Shown in pieces: positions 7,941-15,899 of a DNA stretch of 64,000 nt; position 1 is the first letter of the stretch; each line of letters starts with the position of its first letter. The notes below the pieces were generated by a model, which saw only the letters and a program-made list of their open reading frames with translations, was not told where the DNA came from and searched no databases. The translations under genes and the position numbers were made by a program. Source of the DNA: Burkholderia sp. GAS332 (GTDB taxonomy: Bacteria > Pseudomonadota > Gammaproteobacteria > Burkholderiales > Burkholderiaceae); assembly GCA_900142905.1 (NCBI GenBank), contig FSRV01000002.1, positions 2,666,001 through 2,730,000 of the forward strand. The letters run 5' to 3'.

Positions 7941-9529
7941 GGCGCGCCCGCTCCCGTTGCTGTGGATTCCTGTTCAAAGCGCTGCTGTAGAAACACGGCC
8001 GGCGACGTATTCAGATCGCGCATCCAGAGTTCTTCGCTCGGACGCGGCGCGCCCTCGATCACGGTCGATGTGCCCCGCCCTTTCTTTTTGTCACTCTCCA
8101 CCTGATCGGGTGGATCCTCCTCCGGGTCCATCTCATCCTGCTGGTCTTTCGCCAGCAGTCGCTGCAGGAAGTCCCGATTGGCAGCGGCCTCGGGCAGCCC
8201 TGGCTGAAGTTTGAGCGCGTTGTCGTACGCCTTGAGGGCGGCGGCGTAGTCGTCGAGATGCGCGAGCGTATTGCCCATGTAGAAATACGCTTGTGCCGTC
8301 TTCAGACGCGAAAAACTTTCGAGGGCGCCGGTATAGTCGCCCGCGAGATATTGCGCGCGCCCTTTCCACATCGGATCGTCGAAACGTTGCGCGGCCACCT
8401 TGTAGTTACCGTGCTCAAAATTCCAACGGCCCTGCTGATCATGCGTGGCGAACAGGTCGATCCAGTGCCACTCGGCGGCCTGTGCGTGACGAGGAATAGC
8501 GCTGAAAGCCAGCGAGATCAGCACCACAGGAAGCCACTTGACGGTCCAGCCGCGCCGGAAACTCCACAGCGCGAGCAGCAGCAACGGAATCACGAGCCAG
8601 TAGCCCGTTTCTTTCCAGCGCGGCACGATCTTCGATTCTTCCTCTTGCGCCAGATAGGCCTGCGCACGATGCTGGACCCACACCACGTCGTCGTCATCCA
8701 CGCGCATGCTGGCGAGCGGAATGTCGGCTTCGTTCGCGACCTTGCGGATCGCGTCAGCATCGAAGGTCCCCATCAGCGGGTGGCCTTCGGGGTCCATGGC
8801 GATCGTGCCGTCGGGGCCGCGTATCGGGCCGCCGTTTTCCGTGCCGACCGCCAGCCACAATAGTTGATGCCGAAGCGATTTGGCCTTTTGCACGAAGGCA
8901 TCGGTCTGGTTCGTATCGAAGCCGTCGCTCATGAAAACAATCGTGCCCGCAGTGGGATCGTTCGCCAGAAGGCGCTCGGCCGCATCGAGTCCGGCGGTGG
9001 CGTTCTTGCCGTCGCGCGGCATCAGCGAGGGTGACAGCGCGGGCACATAGAGCTCGAGCATGGCCGGGTCTTCGGTGGGCGGCACAACGAGGTGGCCCGT
9101 CGCGGCGAACACCACCAGCCCGGTGCGTGCGCCTTTACGCGCCTTCGCCAAGTCGAGCACTTTCTGTTTGGCACGCTCGAGCCGCGTGGGCGCGACATCG
9201 GTTGCGTCCATCGAATGCGCCAGTTCAAGCACGACGACGAGCGGCGCCTTGTCCTGATTGAACGGCGGGCGCTCCTGCTGCCAGGTCGGTCCCGCTGCGG
9301 CGAGCGCGCCGATGCCGAGCAGCAGACCCACCGTGTGAACCGGCTGAACCACGCGACGCTTCGTGTCACCGACAATCAGATGTTCCAGTAGCGCCGGATC
9401 GATGATGTTTCGCCAGCGTGCACGCACGCTGTTGCGGCGGAACCAGACGAGCGGCAACAGCACGGCGGGAATCAGCAGCAGCAACCATTCCGGCCGCAGA
9501 AAATGGAAGGCCGTCAGATCAATTTCCAC
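7937..9529 (-). CDS. batB: VWA domain protein with TPR region (BatB/BatC-like)
   Basis: This 530-aa membrane protein has two N-terminal transmembrane helices (about 12-30 and 64-80), a VWA domain (about 95-280), two more helices near 308-345, then TPR-type repeats (about 380-450) and a charged tail. It resembles a BatB-BatC fusion. The MIDAS motif is degenerate: the DxSxS positions read E102-L-A104-H-S106, although the downstream MSDGFD loop is kept. Metal-dependent ligand binding may therefore be weak, in contrast to the neighbouring VWA protein. It overlaps the upstream gene by 11 bp and the downstream gene by 4 bp. Confidence 0.85.
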   Translation of the reverse strand: MEIDLTAFHFLRPEWLLLLIPAVLLPLVWFRRNSVRARWRNIIDPALLEHLIVGDTKRRVVQPVHTVGLLLGIGALAAAGPTWQQERPPFNQDKAPLVVVLELAHSMDATDVAPTRLERAKQKVLDLAKARKGARTGLVVFAATGHLVVPPTEDPAMLELYVPALSPSLMPRDGKNATAGLDAAERLLANDPTAGTIVFMSDGFDTNQTDAFVQKAKSLRHQLLWLAVGTENGGPIRGPDGTIAMDPEGHPLMGTFDADAIRKVANEADIPLASMRVDDDDVVWVQHRAQAYLAQEEESKIVPRWKETGYWLVIPLLLLALWSFRRGWTVKWLPVVLISLAFSAIPRHAQAAEWHWIDLFATHDQQGRWNFEHGNYKVAAQRFDDPMWKGRAQYLAGDYTGALESFSRLKTAQAYFYMGNTLAHLDDYAAALKAYDNALKLQPGLPEAAANRDFLQRLLAKDQQDEMDPEEDPPDQVESDKKKGRGTSTVIEGAPRPSEELWMRDLNTSPAVFLQQRFEQESTATGAGAP

Positions 9530-10556
9530 GACGGACCTCCGCTATTTTCACGCGCTCCGGAGGCCGCTCGCGACGCGGGGCACGTAGCACCGCAATCAGC
9601 AGCGCGAGCACGTGGTAGAGCGCGAAAATCGCCACCGCCAAGCCGGCTGGCACCCAGTAGAAATCGCGCTGCGGCCGGTAGATTTCGCGCTTCACTTTCT
9701 CGGGCGTGAGCTTGTCGAGCGTGGCGTAAACATCGGCGAGGTCCTGCTGCCGGCCGAGTGCGCGAAACGCCCGGCCTCCGGTAATGCTCGAGATGCGTGC
9801 GAGCGCATCGAGATCGACCCGGTCCTCGCCCGTCGTATCCGGATCGCCGATGCCAATGGTATGGATCACCAGCTTGTGGTCTCTGGCTATTTCGGCGGCA
9901 CGCTCGGGCGGAATCGCGCTGGCGGTGTCGTTGCCGTCGGTCAGCAGGATCAGCACCTTCTCCGGTGCCGGCGAATTCTCCATCAGCTTGACCGTCAGAC
10001 CGATCGCATCGCCGATGGCGGTACGCGGCCCCGCCATGCCGATCTGCATCTGATTGAGCAGAACCTGCACGGCGTCGTGATCGAGCGTAAGCGGCGCCTG
10101 CGGATAGGCGGCGTCGCCAAACACCACAAGACCGAGGCGATCGCCCTTGCGCTTCGCGATGAAGTCGGACACCACCTGCTTGACCGCGCTAAACCGGTCC
10201 ATCCGCGCGCCGGCGGCATCGACGAAATCGCGCGTCGCCATCGAGCCCGACAGGTCGATCGCGAGCATCAGATCGCGCGCGGGTTCTTCGCGCACGATCG
10301 GCGCTTCGACATAGACCGGTTTGGCGGCGGCGATCACCAGCAGCACCCATAGCAGCGGCATCAGCAGACGTTGCAGCCAGTTGCGGCGCAGCCGCACCCC
10401 GCCGGGCGCCGGCTTCTCGCCGGCGGCCTGCGCCATTTCATGAAAGAACGGCATGCGCACCGCGGAGGTCCGGGTGCGATACGCCGGCACCAACCACCAC
10501 ACCAGGAACGGCAGCGGCAGCAGCGCGAACATCCACGGGAAATCAAACTTCCACAT
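9519..10556 (-). CDS. batA: VWA domain membrane protein (BatA-like)
   Basis: The 345-aa protein has two N-terminal transmembrane helices (about 8-24 and 62-78), a periplasmic VWA domain and a final helix near 308-330. The MIDAS motif is intact, with D101-L-S103-G-S105, a threonine in GPRTAIGD and aspartate in LLTDGND. VWA proteins of this type work with MoxR ATPases, probably in folding, metal insertion or stabilisation of partner proteins. The start at 10556 (ATG TGG AAG) overlaps the DUF4381 gene by 14 bp. A longer in-frame extension would enter the upstream gene and is rejected. Confidence 0.88.
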   Translation of the reverse strand: MWKFDFPWMFALLPLPFLVWWLVPAYRTRTSAVRMPFFHEMAQAAGEKPAPGGVRLRRNWLQRLLMPLLWVLLVIAAAKPVYVEAPIVREEPARDLMLAIDLSGSMATRDFVDAAGARMDRFSAVKQVVSDFIAKRKGDRLGLVVFGDAAYPQAPLTLDHDAVQVLLNQMQIGMAGPRTAIGDAIGLTVKLMENSPAPEKVLILLTDGNDTASAIPPERAAEIARDHKLVIHTIGIGDPDTTGEDRVDLDALARISSITGGRAFRALGRQQDLADVYATLDKLTPEKVKREIYRPQRDFYWVPAGLAVAIFALYHVLALLIAVLRAPRRERPPERVKIAEVRRGN

Positions 10557-11076
10557 GATGATGCTCGATCCAGTCGCGTGTATGGCCGATGAGCGCGGCC
10601 GCGTCGTCGCCGGGAATCGCTGCAACGACCTCCGGCGGCGCATAGCTGGCGAGTGCGAGGAGCGCCCCACTTCGGGCGTCGAAGCGGCCGTGTGTGCGTT
10701 GCAGAAACGCGAGCCATTCGCCGCCGGTCAGCGCCGCGACCTGCTCGCGCGGCACGACCGCGAGCGCGGTGCGCTTGATCAGGCGCGGTATGTCGGCAAG
10801 CGCGTTCGCGCGTTGTTCACGGTCCGCATGAGTGGCCGCGAGACTGGCTTCGATGCTCGCCAGCTCCGTGAGCGCGACCCGCCGGTAGCGCTGCTGCTCG
10901 CGACGGCGCCGTGCAAACCAGATCGCCACGCCGATTGCCACCAGCAACACGACGGCAACGAACACCCAGCCGATGGTCTGCGGCATATACGACACCATGT
11001 CGGGCAACGGCAGTTCCTGCAAGGGCTTGAGTTGCCCTGACGAGTCCGGAGGAACAAGCGCCGCCGTGCTGCTCAT
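10543..11076 (-). CDS. DUF4381 family membrane protein
   Basis: This 177-aa protein starts at an ATG that overlaps the DUF58 stop (ATGA at 11073-11076). One strong transmembrane helix (about residues 36-54, IGWVFVAVVLLVAIGVAIWF) is followed by an Arg-rich stretch and a cytoplasmic domain including FLQRTHGRFD. Proteins with this layout (DUF4381) lie between DUF58 and VWA genes in MoxR operons of many proteobacteria. The function is unknown; it may tether the ATPase and DUF58 protein to the VWA pair. Confidence 0.85.
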   Translation of the reverse strand: MSSTAALVPPDSSGQLKPLQELPLPDMVSYMPQTIGWVFVAVVLLVAIGVAIWFARRRREQQRYRRVALTELASIEASLAATHADREQRANALADIPRLIKRTALAVVPREQVAALTGGEWLAFLQRTHGRFDARSGALLALASYAPPEVVAAIPGDDAAALIGHTRDWIEHHHVEV

Positions 11077-12053
11077 AGACCGCTCCCTATGGACGGCCGC
11101 GCGCGCTGGCCGAAGAGCCGCCGCACCTGCTCGACCGCAGGCTCCGCTGTCGATATCGCCATCAGGGGTACGCCGCTCGAACGCAGCAATTCCGCCACCT
11201 CGGCGGTGCGGCCACTGAACAGACTCGATAGCGGCGCGCGCACCCGCTCCTGCTCGATACGCAGTTCCACCTGCAGATGCCCTTCGCTCACCACCAGCGC
11301 ACGGTGTTCGGGCATGTGCTGCCACAAGGGATCGAAGATCATCGCCGCGACAACGTCGTTGTGCACCGACAACTGCCGCAACAGCCGTTGCGTGCGTTCG
11401 TTCGCACCGGCGAAATCGCTGATGATGCAAATCAGGTAGTCGTGACCGGCCAACTGAAGCACACCTTCGAGCGCGGCATTCAGTTGAGCATAGTCGGTGC
11501 GCGCTTCGCTATCGGCATGCAGCGCGTTGTTCATGCCTGCCAGCGCGCCGAACAGGACCTTGATCCGGTTGCGGCTGCGCAGCGGCTTCACCGGTACGAT
11601 CCGGCTGTCGTTGAACAGCACGCCGCCGACCCGGTCGCCGGCGGTGAAGCCCATCCACACGGCAAGCGCGGCAACCTCGGCGGCCACCACCGACTTGAAC
11701 GCGCGGCGCGACCCAAAAAACATGCTCATGCGCTGATCGACGACCACCAGCAACGGCCGGTCACGCTCTTCGGTATAGGCGCGAATCTGCGGCTTGCCGA
11801 GGCGCAGCGAGACCTTCCAGTCGATGTGGCGGACATCGTCACCGGGCAGGTAGGCGCGAATCTCTTCGAAATTGAGGCCACGTCCGCGCAATCGCGACGC
11901 GTGATTGCCCGACAGCACACTCGATACCGGCGCGGGCGCAACGAAGCTCAGCCCACGGGCCTGAAACTCGAGCTTGGCCAGATACGCCGCGTCGACATAC
12001 ACACGGCCGATTGCAGAAGTTGCAGCGCTTGCAGATTCGGACATCAAAACCAC
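11073..12053 (-). CDS. DUF58 domain protein (VWA-like partner of MoxR)
   Basis: The 326-aa protein has the DUF58 core GRGLNFEEIRAYLPGDDVRHIDW followed by a VWA-like half with LLVVVDQRMSM and ICIISDFAG. No transmembrane segment is evident, so it is probably cytosolic. The GTG at 12053 is preferred because it follows GGGGGATC; an ATG three codons later has a poorer SD. It starts 44 bp after the MoxR gene and overlaps the DUF4381 gene. DUF58 proteins are regular genetic partners of MoxR ATPases. Confidence 0.9.
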   Translation of the reverse strand: MVLMSESASAATSAIGRVYVDAAYLAKLEFQARGLSFVAPAPVSSVLSGNHASRLRGRGLNFEEIRAYLPGDDVRHIDWKVSLRLGKPQIRAYTEERDRPLLVVVDQRMSMFFGSRRAFKSVVAAEVAALAVWMGFTAGDRVGGVLFNDSRIVPVKPLRSRNRIKVLFGALAGMNNALHADSEARTDYAQLNAALEGVLQLAGHDYLICIISDFAGANERTQRLLRQLSVHNDVVAAMIFDPLWQHMPEHRALVVSEGHLQVELRIEQERVRAPLSSLFSGRTAEVAELLRSSGVPLMAISTAEPAVEQVRRLFGQRARPSIGSGL

Positions 12054-12097
12054 GGCGATCCCCCGCGTCGATGCGACGTTGCGTATTGCGCGATGTG

Positions 12098-13057
12098 TCA
12101 GGCCGGCACGGCAACCTTTTCGATCAGCCGGTCGACCACAGCGTCGGCACTGACGTTCTCGGCATTGGCGTCATAAGAGAGGATCAACCGATGCCGCAGC
12201 ACAGGATGAACGACGGCGCGCACATCGTCGGGCGTGACGAACTTTCGATCCTGCAGCCAGGCCTGCACGCGGCTCGCCCGGTCGAGGCCGATCGAACCGC
12301 GCGGGCTCGCGCCGATTTCGATCCATTTGCCGAGGTCGGCGTCGAGTTCCTTACCATGCCGGGTCGCATTGACGAGCGACACAATATAGTCGTCCATCGC
12401 CGGGGCAACCGTGATCTGCCTGATTTCTTCACGCACCGCGAAAATGACATCTTGCGCGAGGACACTGGGCGCTTCGGCTGCTGCGCCGCTTTCGCGCCGC
12501 AGCAGCCGCAACATGTCGGTCTCGCTTTGTGGCGACGGATAACTAATTAGCACTTTAAGAAGAAAGCGGTCCATTTGCGCTTCAGGCAATGGATAAGTGC
12601 CTTCCTGTTCGATCGGATTCTGCGTGGCCATGACAAGAAACAGATCCGCCATTCGATGGGTTTTACCCGCCACGGATATCTGCCGCTCTTCCATTGCCTC
12701 CAATAATGCGGATTGGACCTTGGCCGGGGCGCGGTTAATCTCATCCGCAAGAATCAGATTGCCGAAGATAGGGCCGGGCTGAAAACTGAGGGTGTGTTCC
12801 GTGCCGCTTTGCAGCAGCGTCTCGGCGCCCGTGATGTCGGACGGCAACAGATCGGGAGTGAACTGAATGCGGCTCATGCTGGCCGCGAGGCGCGTCGCAA
12901 TGGCCTTGACGGCGCGCGTTTTGGCGAGTCCCGGCAGGCTTTCGAGCAGTACGTGGCCATCTGCCAGAAGCGCAATGAGTAACTGCCGGACGACCGCTTG
13001 CTGGCCCACTATCGCTTCGTTGACGCTCGATTCGAAACGCAGGATCGTTTCGCGCAT
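12098..13057 (-). CDS. MoxR family AAA+ ATPase
   Basis: The 319-aa protein has the MoxR signature. Walker A is LESLPGLAKTR, Walker B is LILADEINRAP, then come the FLVMATQNPIEQEGTYPLPEAQMDRF sensor region and an arginine-rich C-terminal lid. MoxR ATPases act as chaperone-like machines that mature or assemble enzyme complexes with VWA partners. An upstream TTG in the same frame is less likely than ATG 13057, which has GGGGAAA before it. It is the first gene of the six-gene leftward operon and is divergent from the FGE/sulfatase genes. Confidence 0.93.
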   Translation of the reverse strand: MRETILRFESSVNEAIVGQQAVVRQLLIALLADGHVLLESLPGLAKTRAVKAIATRLAASMSRIQFTPDLLPSDITGAETLLQSGTEHTLSFQPGPIFGNLILADEINRAPAKVQSALLEAMEERQISVAGKTHRMADLFLVMATQNPIEQEGTYPLPEAQMDRFLLKVLISYPSPQSETDMLRLLRRESGAAAEAPSVLAQDVIFAVREEIRQITVAPAMDDYIVSLVNATRHGKELDADLGKWIEIGASPRGSIGLDRASRVQAWLQDRKFVTPDDVRAVVHPVLRHRLILSYDANAENVSADAVVDRLIEKVAVPA

Positions 13058-13368
13058 AGCTCTTGATTTCCCCAATCATTGGATGGTGGAACAGCTCGGA
13101 TGCCAACGCCTGCCGCCAGACACGTTAATGCACGCAAGCTAATCCGTCAAAGTTTCCTTACGAGTGAAAAAAAAGAGTGAAATGTAATTGAAAAGTTGTT
13201 AGCCTGCGTGTGATGTTGCTAACCAGCTTGAGAAATATTGCTTAACCGCATCATTCGTTATTCCGTATCGCTAAGCTTCTGCTATACCAAAGAGAACCGG
13301 TGTTGCATCAAAGAGAACTGGTCCACGCCTGCTAAAGGGCCAGCCGCTGTACCCGCGTGAGAGAACGG
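13058..13368. promoter_or_regulatory. Divergent promoter region, MoxR operon / FGE operon
   Basis: This 311-bp AT-richer region lies between two outward-facing operons. It contains an inverted repeat (GTTAGC 13198-13203 / GCTAAC 13218-13223) and a tandem direct repeat at 13288-13322. No coding sequence was found. Shared control of both operons from here is plausible. Confidence 0.55.
13288..13322. repeat. Tandem 14-bp direct repeat, 21-bp period
   Basis: CAAAGAGAACCGGT (13288-13301) and CAAAGAGAACTGGT (13309-13322) differ at one base. Their starts are 21 bp apart, two helical turns, so a protein could contact both on one DNA face. The pair lies about 50-80 bp upstream of the FGE start, where an activator or response-regulator site is expected. 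Confidence 0.5.
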
Positions 13369-14610
13369 ATGATGAGTTCAGGAAAACATGGCCCGGAAAC
13401 GGCTGCCCGCTCTACCGGCACGCCCTTAGCAACCCCGGCGCCCACTACCCGCTATCGCAAACTTCTCCTGTGGGGCGTGCTTCTCGTCATGCTTCCTGCA
13501 TGCGTGGGCGCGGCGGTTAGCTGGGCGATGACCTCACATAGCCAACCTCACCCGCAAGTCGTCTATGGCGACGGAACGCATGGCCCACGCGGCATGGCCT
13601 GGGTTCCTGGCGGCCAGTTCCTGATGGGCAGCGATTCAAAGCAGGCACAGCCCAATGAACGCCCTGCCCACAAGGTGCGCGTGCACGGCTTCTGGATGGA
13701 CCGTCATCACGTGACTAACGCCGAATTCCGCAAATTCATCGAAGCCACCGGCTACGTCACTACCGCCGAAAAGAAACCCGATTGGGACACCCTGAAAGTC
13801 CAGTTGCCGCCCGACACGCCGCGTCCGCCTGACAGCGCAATGGTGGCCGGCGCCATGGTGTTCGTTGGCACCAACCACCCTGTCCCGCTCGAAGACTATT
13901 CGCAATGGTGGCGCTATGTGCCCGGTGCGAATTGGCGTCACCCCACCGGGCCGGACAGCAACATCATCGGCAAAGACGATCACCCGGTCGTTCAGGTTTC
14001 CTACGAAGACGCACAGGCCTATGCGAAATGGGCCGGCAAGCGCCTGCCTACCGAAGCCGAATGGGAGTTCGCCGCGCGCGGCGGGCTCGAGCAGGCCACT
14101 TACGCGTGGGGCAATCAGTTCGCGCCGGACGGCAAGCAGATGGCCAACGTCTGGCAAGGTCAGGAGCCGCAGGCGTTCCCGGTGGTCAGTCCGAAGGCGG
14201 GCGGCGCACTCGGCACGAGTCCGGTCGGCACTTTTCCCGCCAACGGCTATGGGCTGTCGGACATGACCGGCAACGCCTGGCAGTGGGTGGCCGACTGGTA
14301 TCGCGCCGACCAGTTCCGGCGTGAAGCGGTGAGCACCAGCGTGATCGACAACCCGGTTGGCCCGCGCGATTCGTGGGACCCGGCCGACCAGGGCGTACCG
14401 GTGGACGCCCCCAAGCGCGTCACGCGCGGCGGCTCCTTCCTCTGCAATGAAGCCTACTGCCTGAGCTACCGTCCGAGCGCGCGGCGCGGCACCGACCCCT
14501 ACAACAGCATGTCGCATCTCGGCTTTCGCCTCGTGATGGACGAAGACACCTGGAAGCAACCGCTTGCACGTCAGGAGTCGGCCCGCGCAGCAGGTGCAGA
14601 CGGAAGCTAG
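13369..14610 (+). CDS. Formylglycine-generating enzyme (SUMF1/FGE family), membrane-anchored
   Basis: The 413-aa protein begins with a cytoplasmic tail and one transmembrane helix near residues 31-55 (LLLWGVLLVMLPACVGAAVSW), so the catalytic part is periplasmic. The FGE fold runs from MAWVPGGQFLMGSD to HLGFRLVMDED. The catalytic pair is Cys359 and Cys364 in SFLCNEAYCLSYR, spaced as in human SUMF1 (C336/C341), which marks a genuine copper-dependent FGE rather than a mere fold relative. It should convert the sulfatase active-site Cys to formylglycine, and a sulfatase is encoded two genes downstream. Start choice: ATG 13369, 13372 or GTG 13357 are all in frame. Confidence 0.9.
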   Translation: MMSSGKHGPETAARSTGTPLATPAPTTRYRKLLLWGVLLVMLPACVGAAVSWAMTSHSQPHPQVVYGDGTHGPRGMAWVPGGQFLMGSDSKQAQPNERPAHKVRVHGFWMDRHHVTNAEFRKFIEATGYVTTAEKKPDWDTLKVQLPPDTPRPPDSAMVAGAMVFVGTNHPVPLEDYSQWWRYVPGANWRHPTGPDSNIIGKDDHPVVQVSYEDAQAYAKWAGKRLPTEAEWEFAARGGLEQATYAWGNQFAPDGKQMANVWQGQEPQAFPVVSPKAGGALGTSPVGTFPANGYGLSDMTGNAWQWVADWYRADQFRREAVSTSVIDNPVGPRDSWDPADQGVPVDAPKRVTRGGSFLCNEAYCLSYRPSARRGTDPYNSMSHLGFRLVMDEDTWKQPLARQESARAAGADGS

Positions 14611-14696
14611 GGCGCTCTGCCCTTCGAGTTGTGCTCGTTTCTCCCGTGCGCTGTTGCTCGCGGGTCGTGGAATTGTGCAATCGGAATGGAGGTCGG

Positions 14697-15788
14697 ATGC
14701 AGTCATGCCGTCAATCAACGGAGTCGCACCGTGCCGCGGGTTCGATCCGCCCTGCGTTCAGGTCGGCGTTCAGTGTTGCCCTGGTCGCGCTCGGTGTCGC
14801 GCTGTGCGCCGCCGGTTGCACAACGTCTGCCAGCACGACCGCAGCGCCGCCGGCGGCAGTCAGTGCGGCCGCCGCGCTGCCATCCTGGCGTGACGGACGG
14901 GCTAAGCAGACGATCCAGAAATTCGTCGCCGACGTCACCCGCGAAGGCTCGCCGAACTACGTACCGCCTGCTGAGCGCATCGCCGTGTTCGACAACGACG
15001 GCACGCTATGGAGCGAGCAGCCGCTGTACTTCCAGTTCGCGTTCATGCTCGACCAGGTGAAAGCGGCGGCGCCGAAGCATCCCGAGTGGAAGAACAATCC
15101 GGCCTTCAAGGCCTTGGTCGCCAAAGACTACGGCGCGTTGGCGGGTCTGCAGAAACAGGTGCTGCAACTGGTCGCCGTCGCCAATAGCGGCATGACCGTG
15201 GACGAGTACGACAAAACCATCCGCAACTGGCTGGCCACCGCGCGGCATCCGAAATTCAATCGCCCCTTCACTGAACTCGTCTATCAACCGCAACTGGAGT
15301 TGCTCGCCTACCTGCGCGCCAACGGCTTCAAGACCTTCATCGTGTCGGGCGGCACCATCGAATTCATGCGGCCGTGGGTCGAGCAGGCGTACGGCATTCC
15401 GCCCGAGCAGGTGATCGGCTCGAGCCAGGTCGTGCAGTACCAGATGCATGACGGTCAGGGCACGCTGGTACGCCAGCCAAAAATCGATTTCGTCGACGAC
15501 GGTCCCGGCAAACCGGTCGGCATCTATCGGAGCATCGGCCGCAAGCCCATTCTCGCGTTCGGCAATTCGGACGGCGATCTGCAGATGCTGCAGTACACCG
15601 CCTCCGGCAGCGGCCCGCACCTCGCCTTGCTGGTGCATCACGACGACGCCGTGCGTGAATTCGCCTACGACCGCACCTCGAAGATCGGCAAGCTCGACAA
15701 GGCGTGGGACGAAGCGATCGCCGACGGCTGGACCGTGGTCAGCATGAAGGACGACTGGCAAACCATCTATCCCGCGCCGAAGCAATAG
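14697..15788 (+). CDS. HAD-superfamily phosphatase lipoprotein
   Basis: The 363-aa precursor has a signal segment ending in a lipobox (CAAGC), so it is exported and probably lipid-anchored. HAD motifs are complete: D99-N-D101-G-T (nucleophile loop), IVSGG (motif II) and AFGNSDGDLQM (motif IV acids). It is therefore a Mg-dependent phosphohydrolase of the HAD-IB/phosphoserine-phosphatase-like type acting in the periplasm; the substrate is unknown. The GGAGG SD supports the ATG at 14697 over an upstream in-frame start. It lies between the FGE and the sulfatase in the same direction, suggesting one operon releasing sulfate and phosphate from exported substrates. Confidence 0.85.
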   Translation: MQSCRQSTESHRAAGSIRPAFRSAFSVALVALGVALCAAGCTTSASTTAAPPAAVSAAAALPSWRDGRAKQTIQKFVADVTREGSPNYVPPAERIAVFDNDGTLWSEQPLYFQFAFMLDQVKAAAPKHPEWKNNPAFKALVAKDYGALAGLQKQVLQLVAVANSGMTVDEYDKTIRNWLATARHPKFNRPFTELVYQPQLELLAYLRANGFKTFIVSGGTIEFMRPWVEQAYGIPPEQVIGSSQVVQYQMHDGQGTLVRQPKIDFVDDGPGKPVGIYRSIGRKPILAFGNSDGDLQMLQYTASGSGPHLALLVHHDDAVREFAYDRTSKIGKLDKAWDEAIADGWTVVSMKDDWQTIYPAPKQ

Positions 15789-15899
15789 TCGGGCGAGAGA
15801 GAGCGCGAGCCGCATGCAGGTTGCGGCCGCTACGAGGCAACCCGGTGCGCAAGGAACGCGTAACGGGTGAACCGAAGACAACTCCACCGGAGCGACAAG

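Noticed and set aside
13075..13080. Upstream TTG start for the MoxR gene
   Set aside because: ATG 13057 is the family-typical start and has a better-placed purine-rich sequence.
13636..14718. 360-codon minus-strand frame opposite the FGE gene
   Set aside because: The FGE frame carries the catalytic cysteines and fold motifs; the antisense product is low-complexity.
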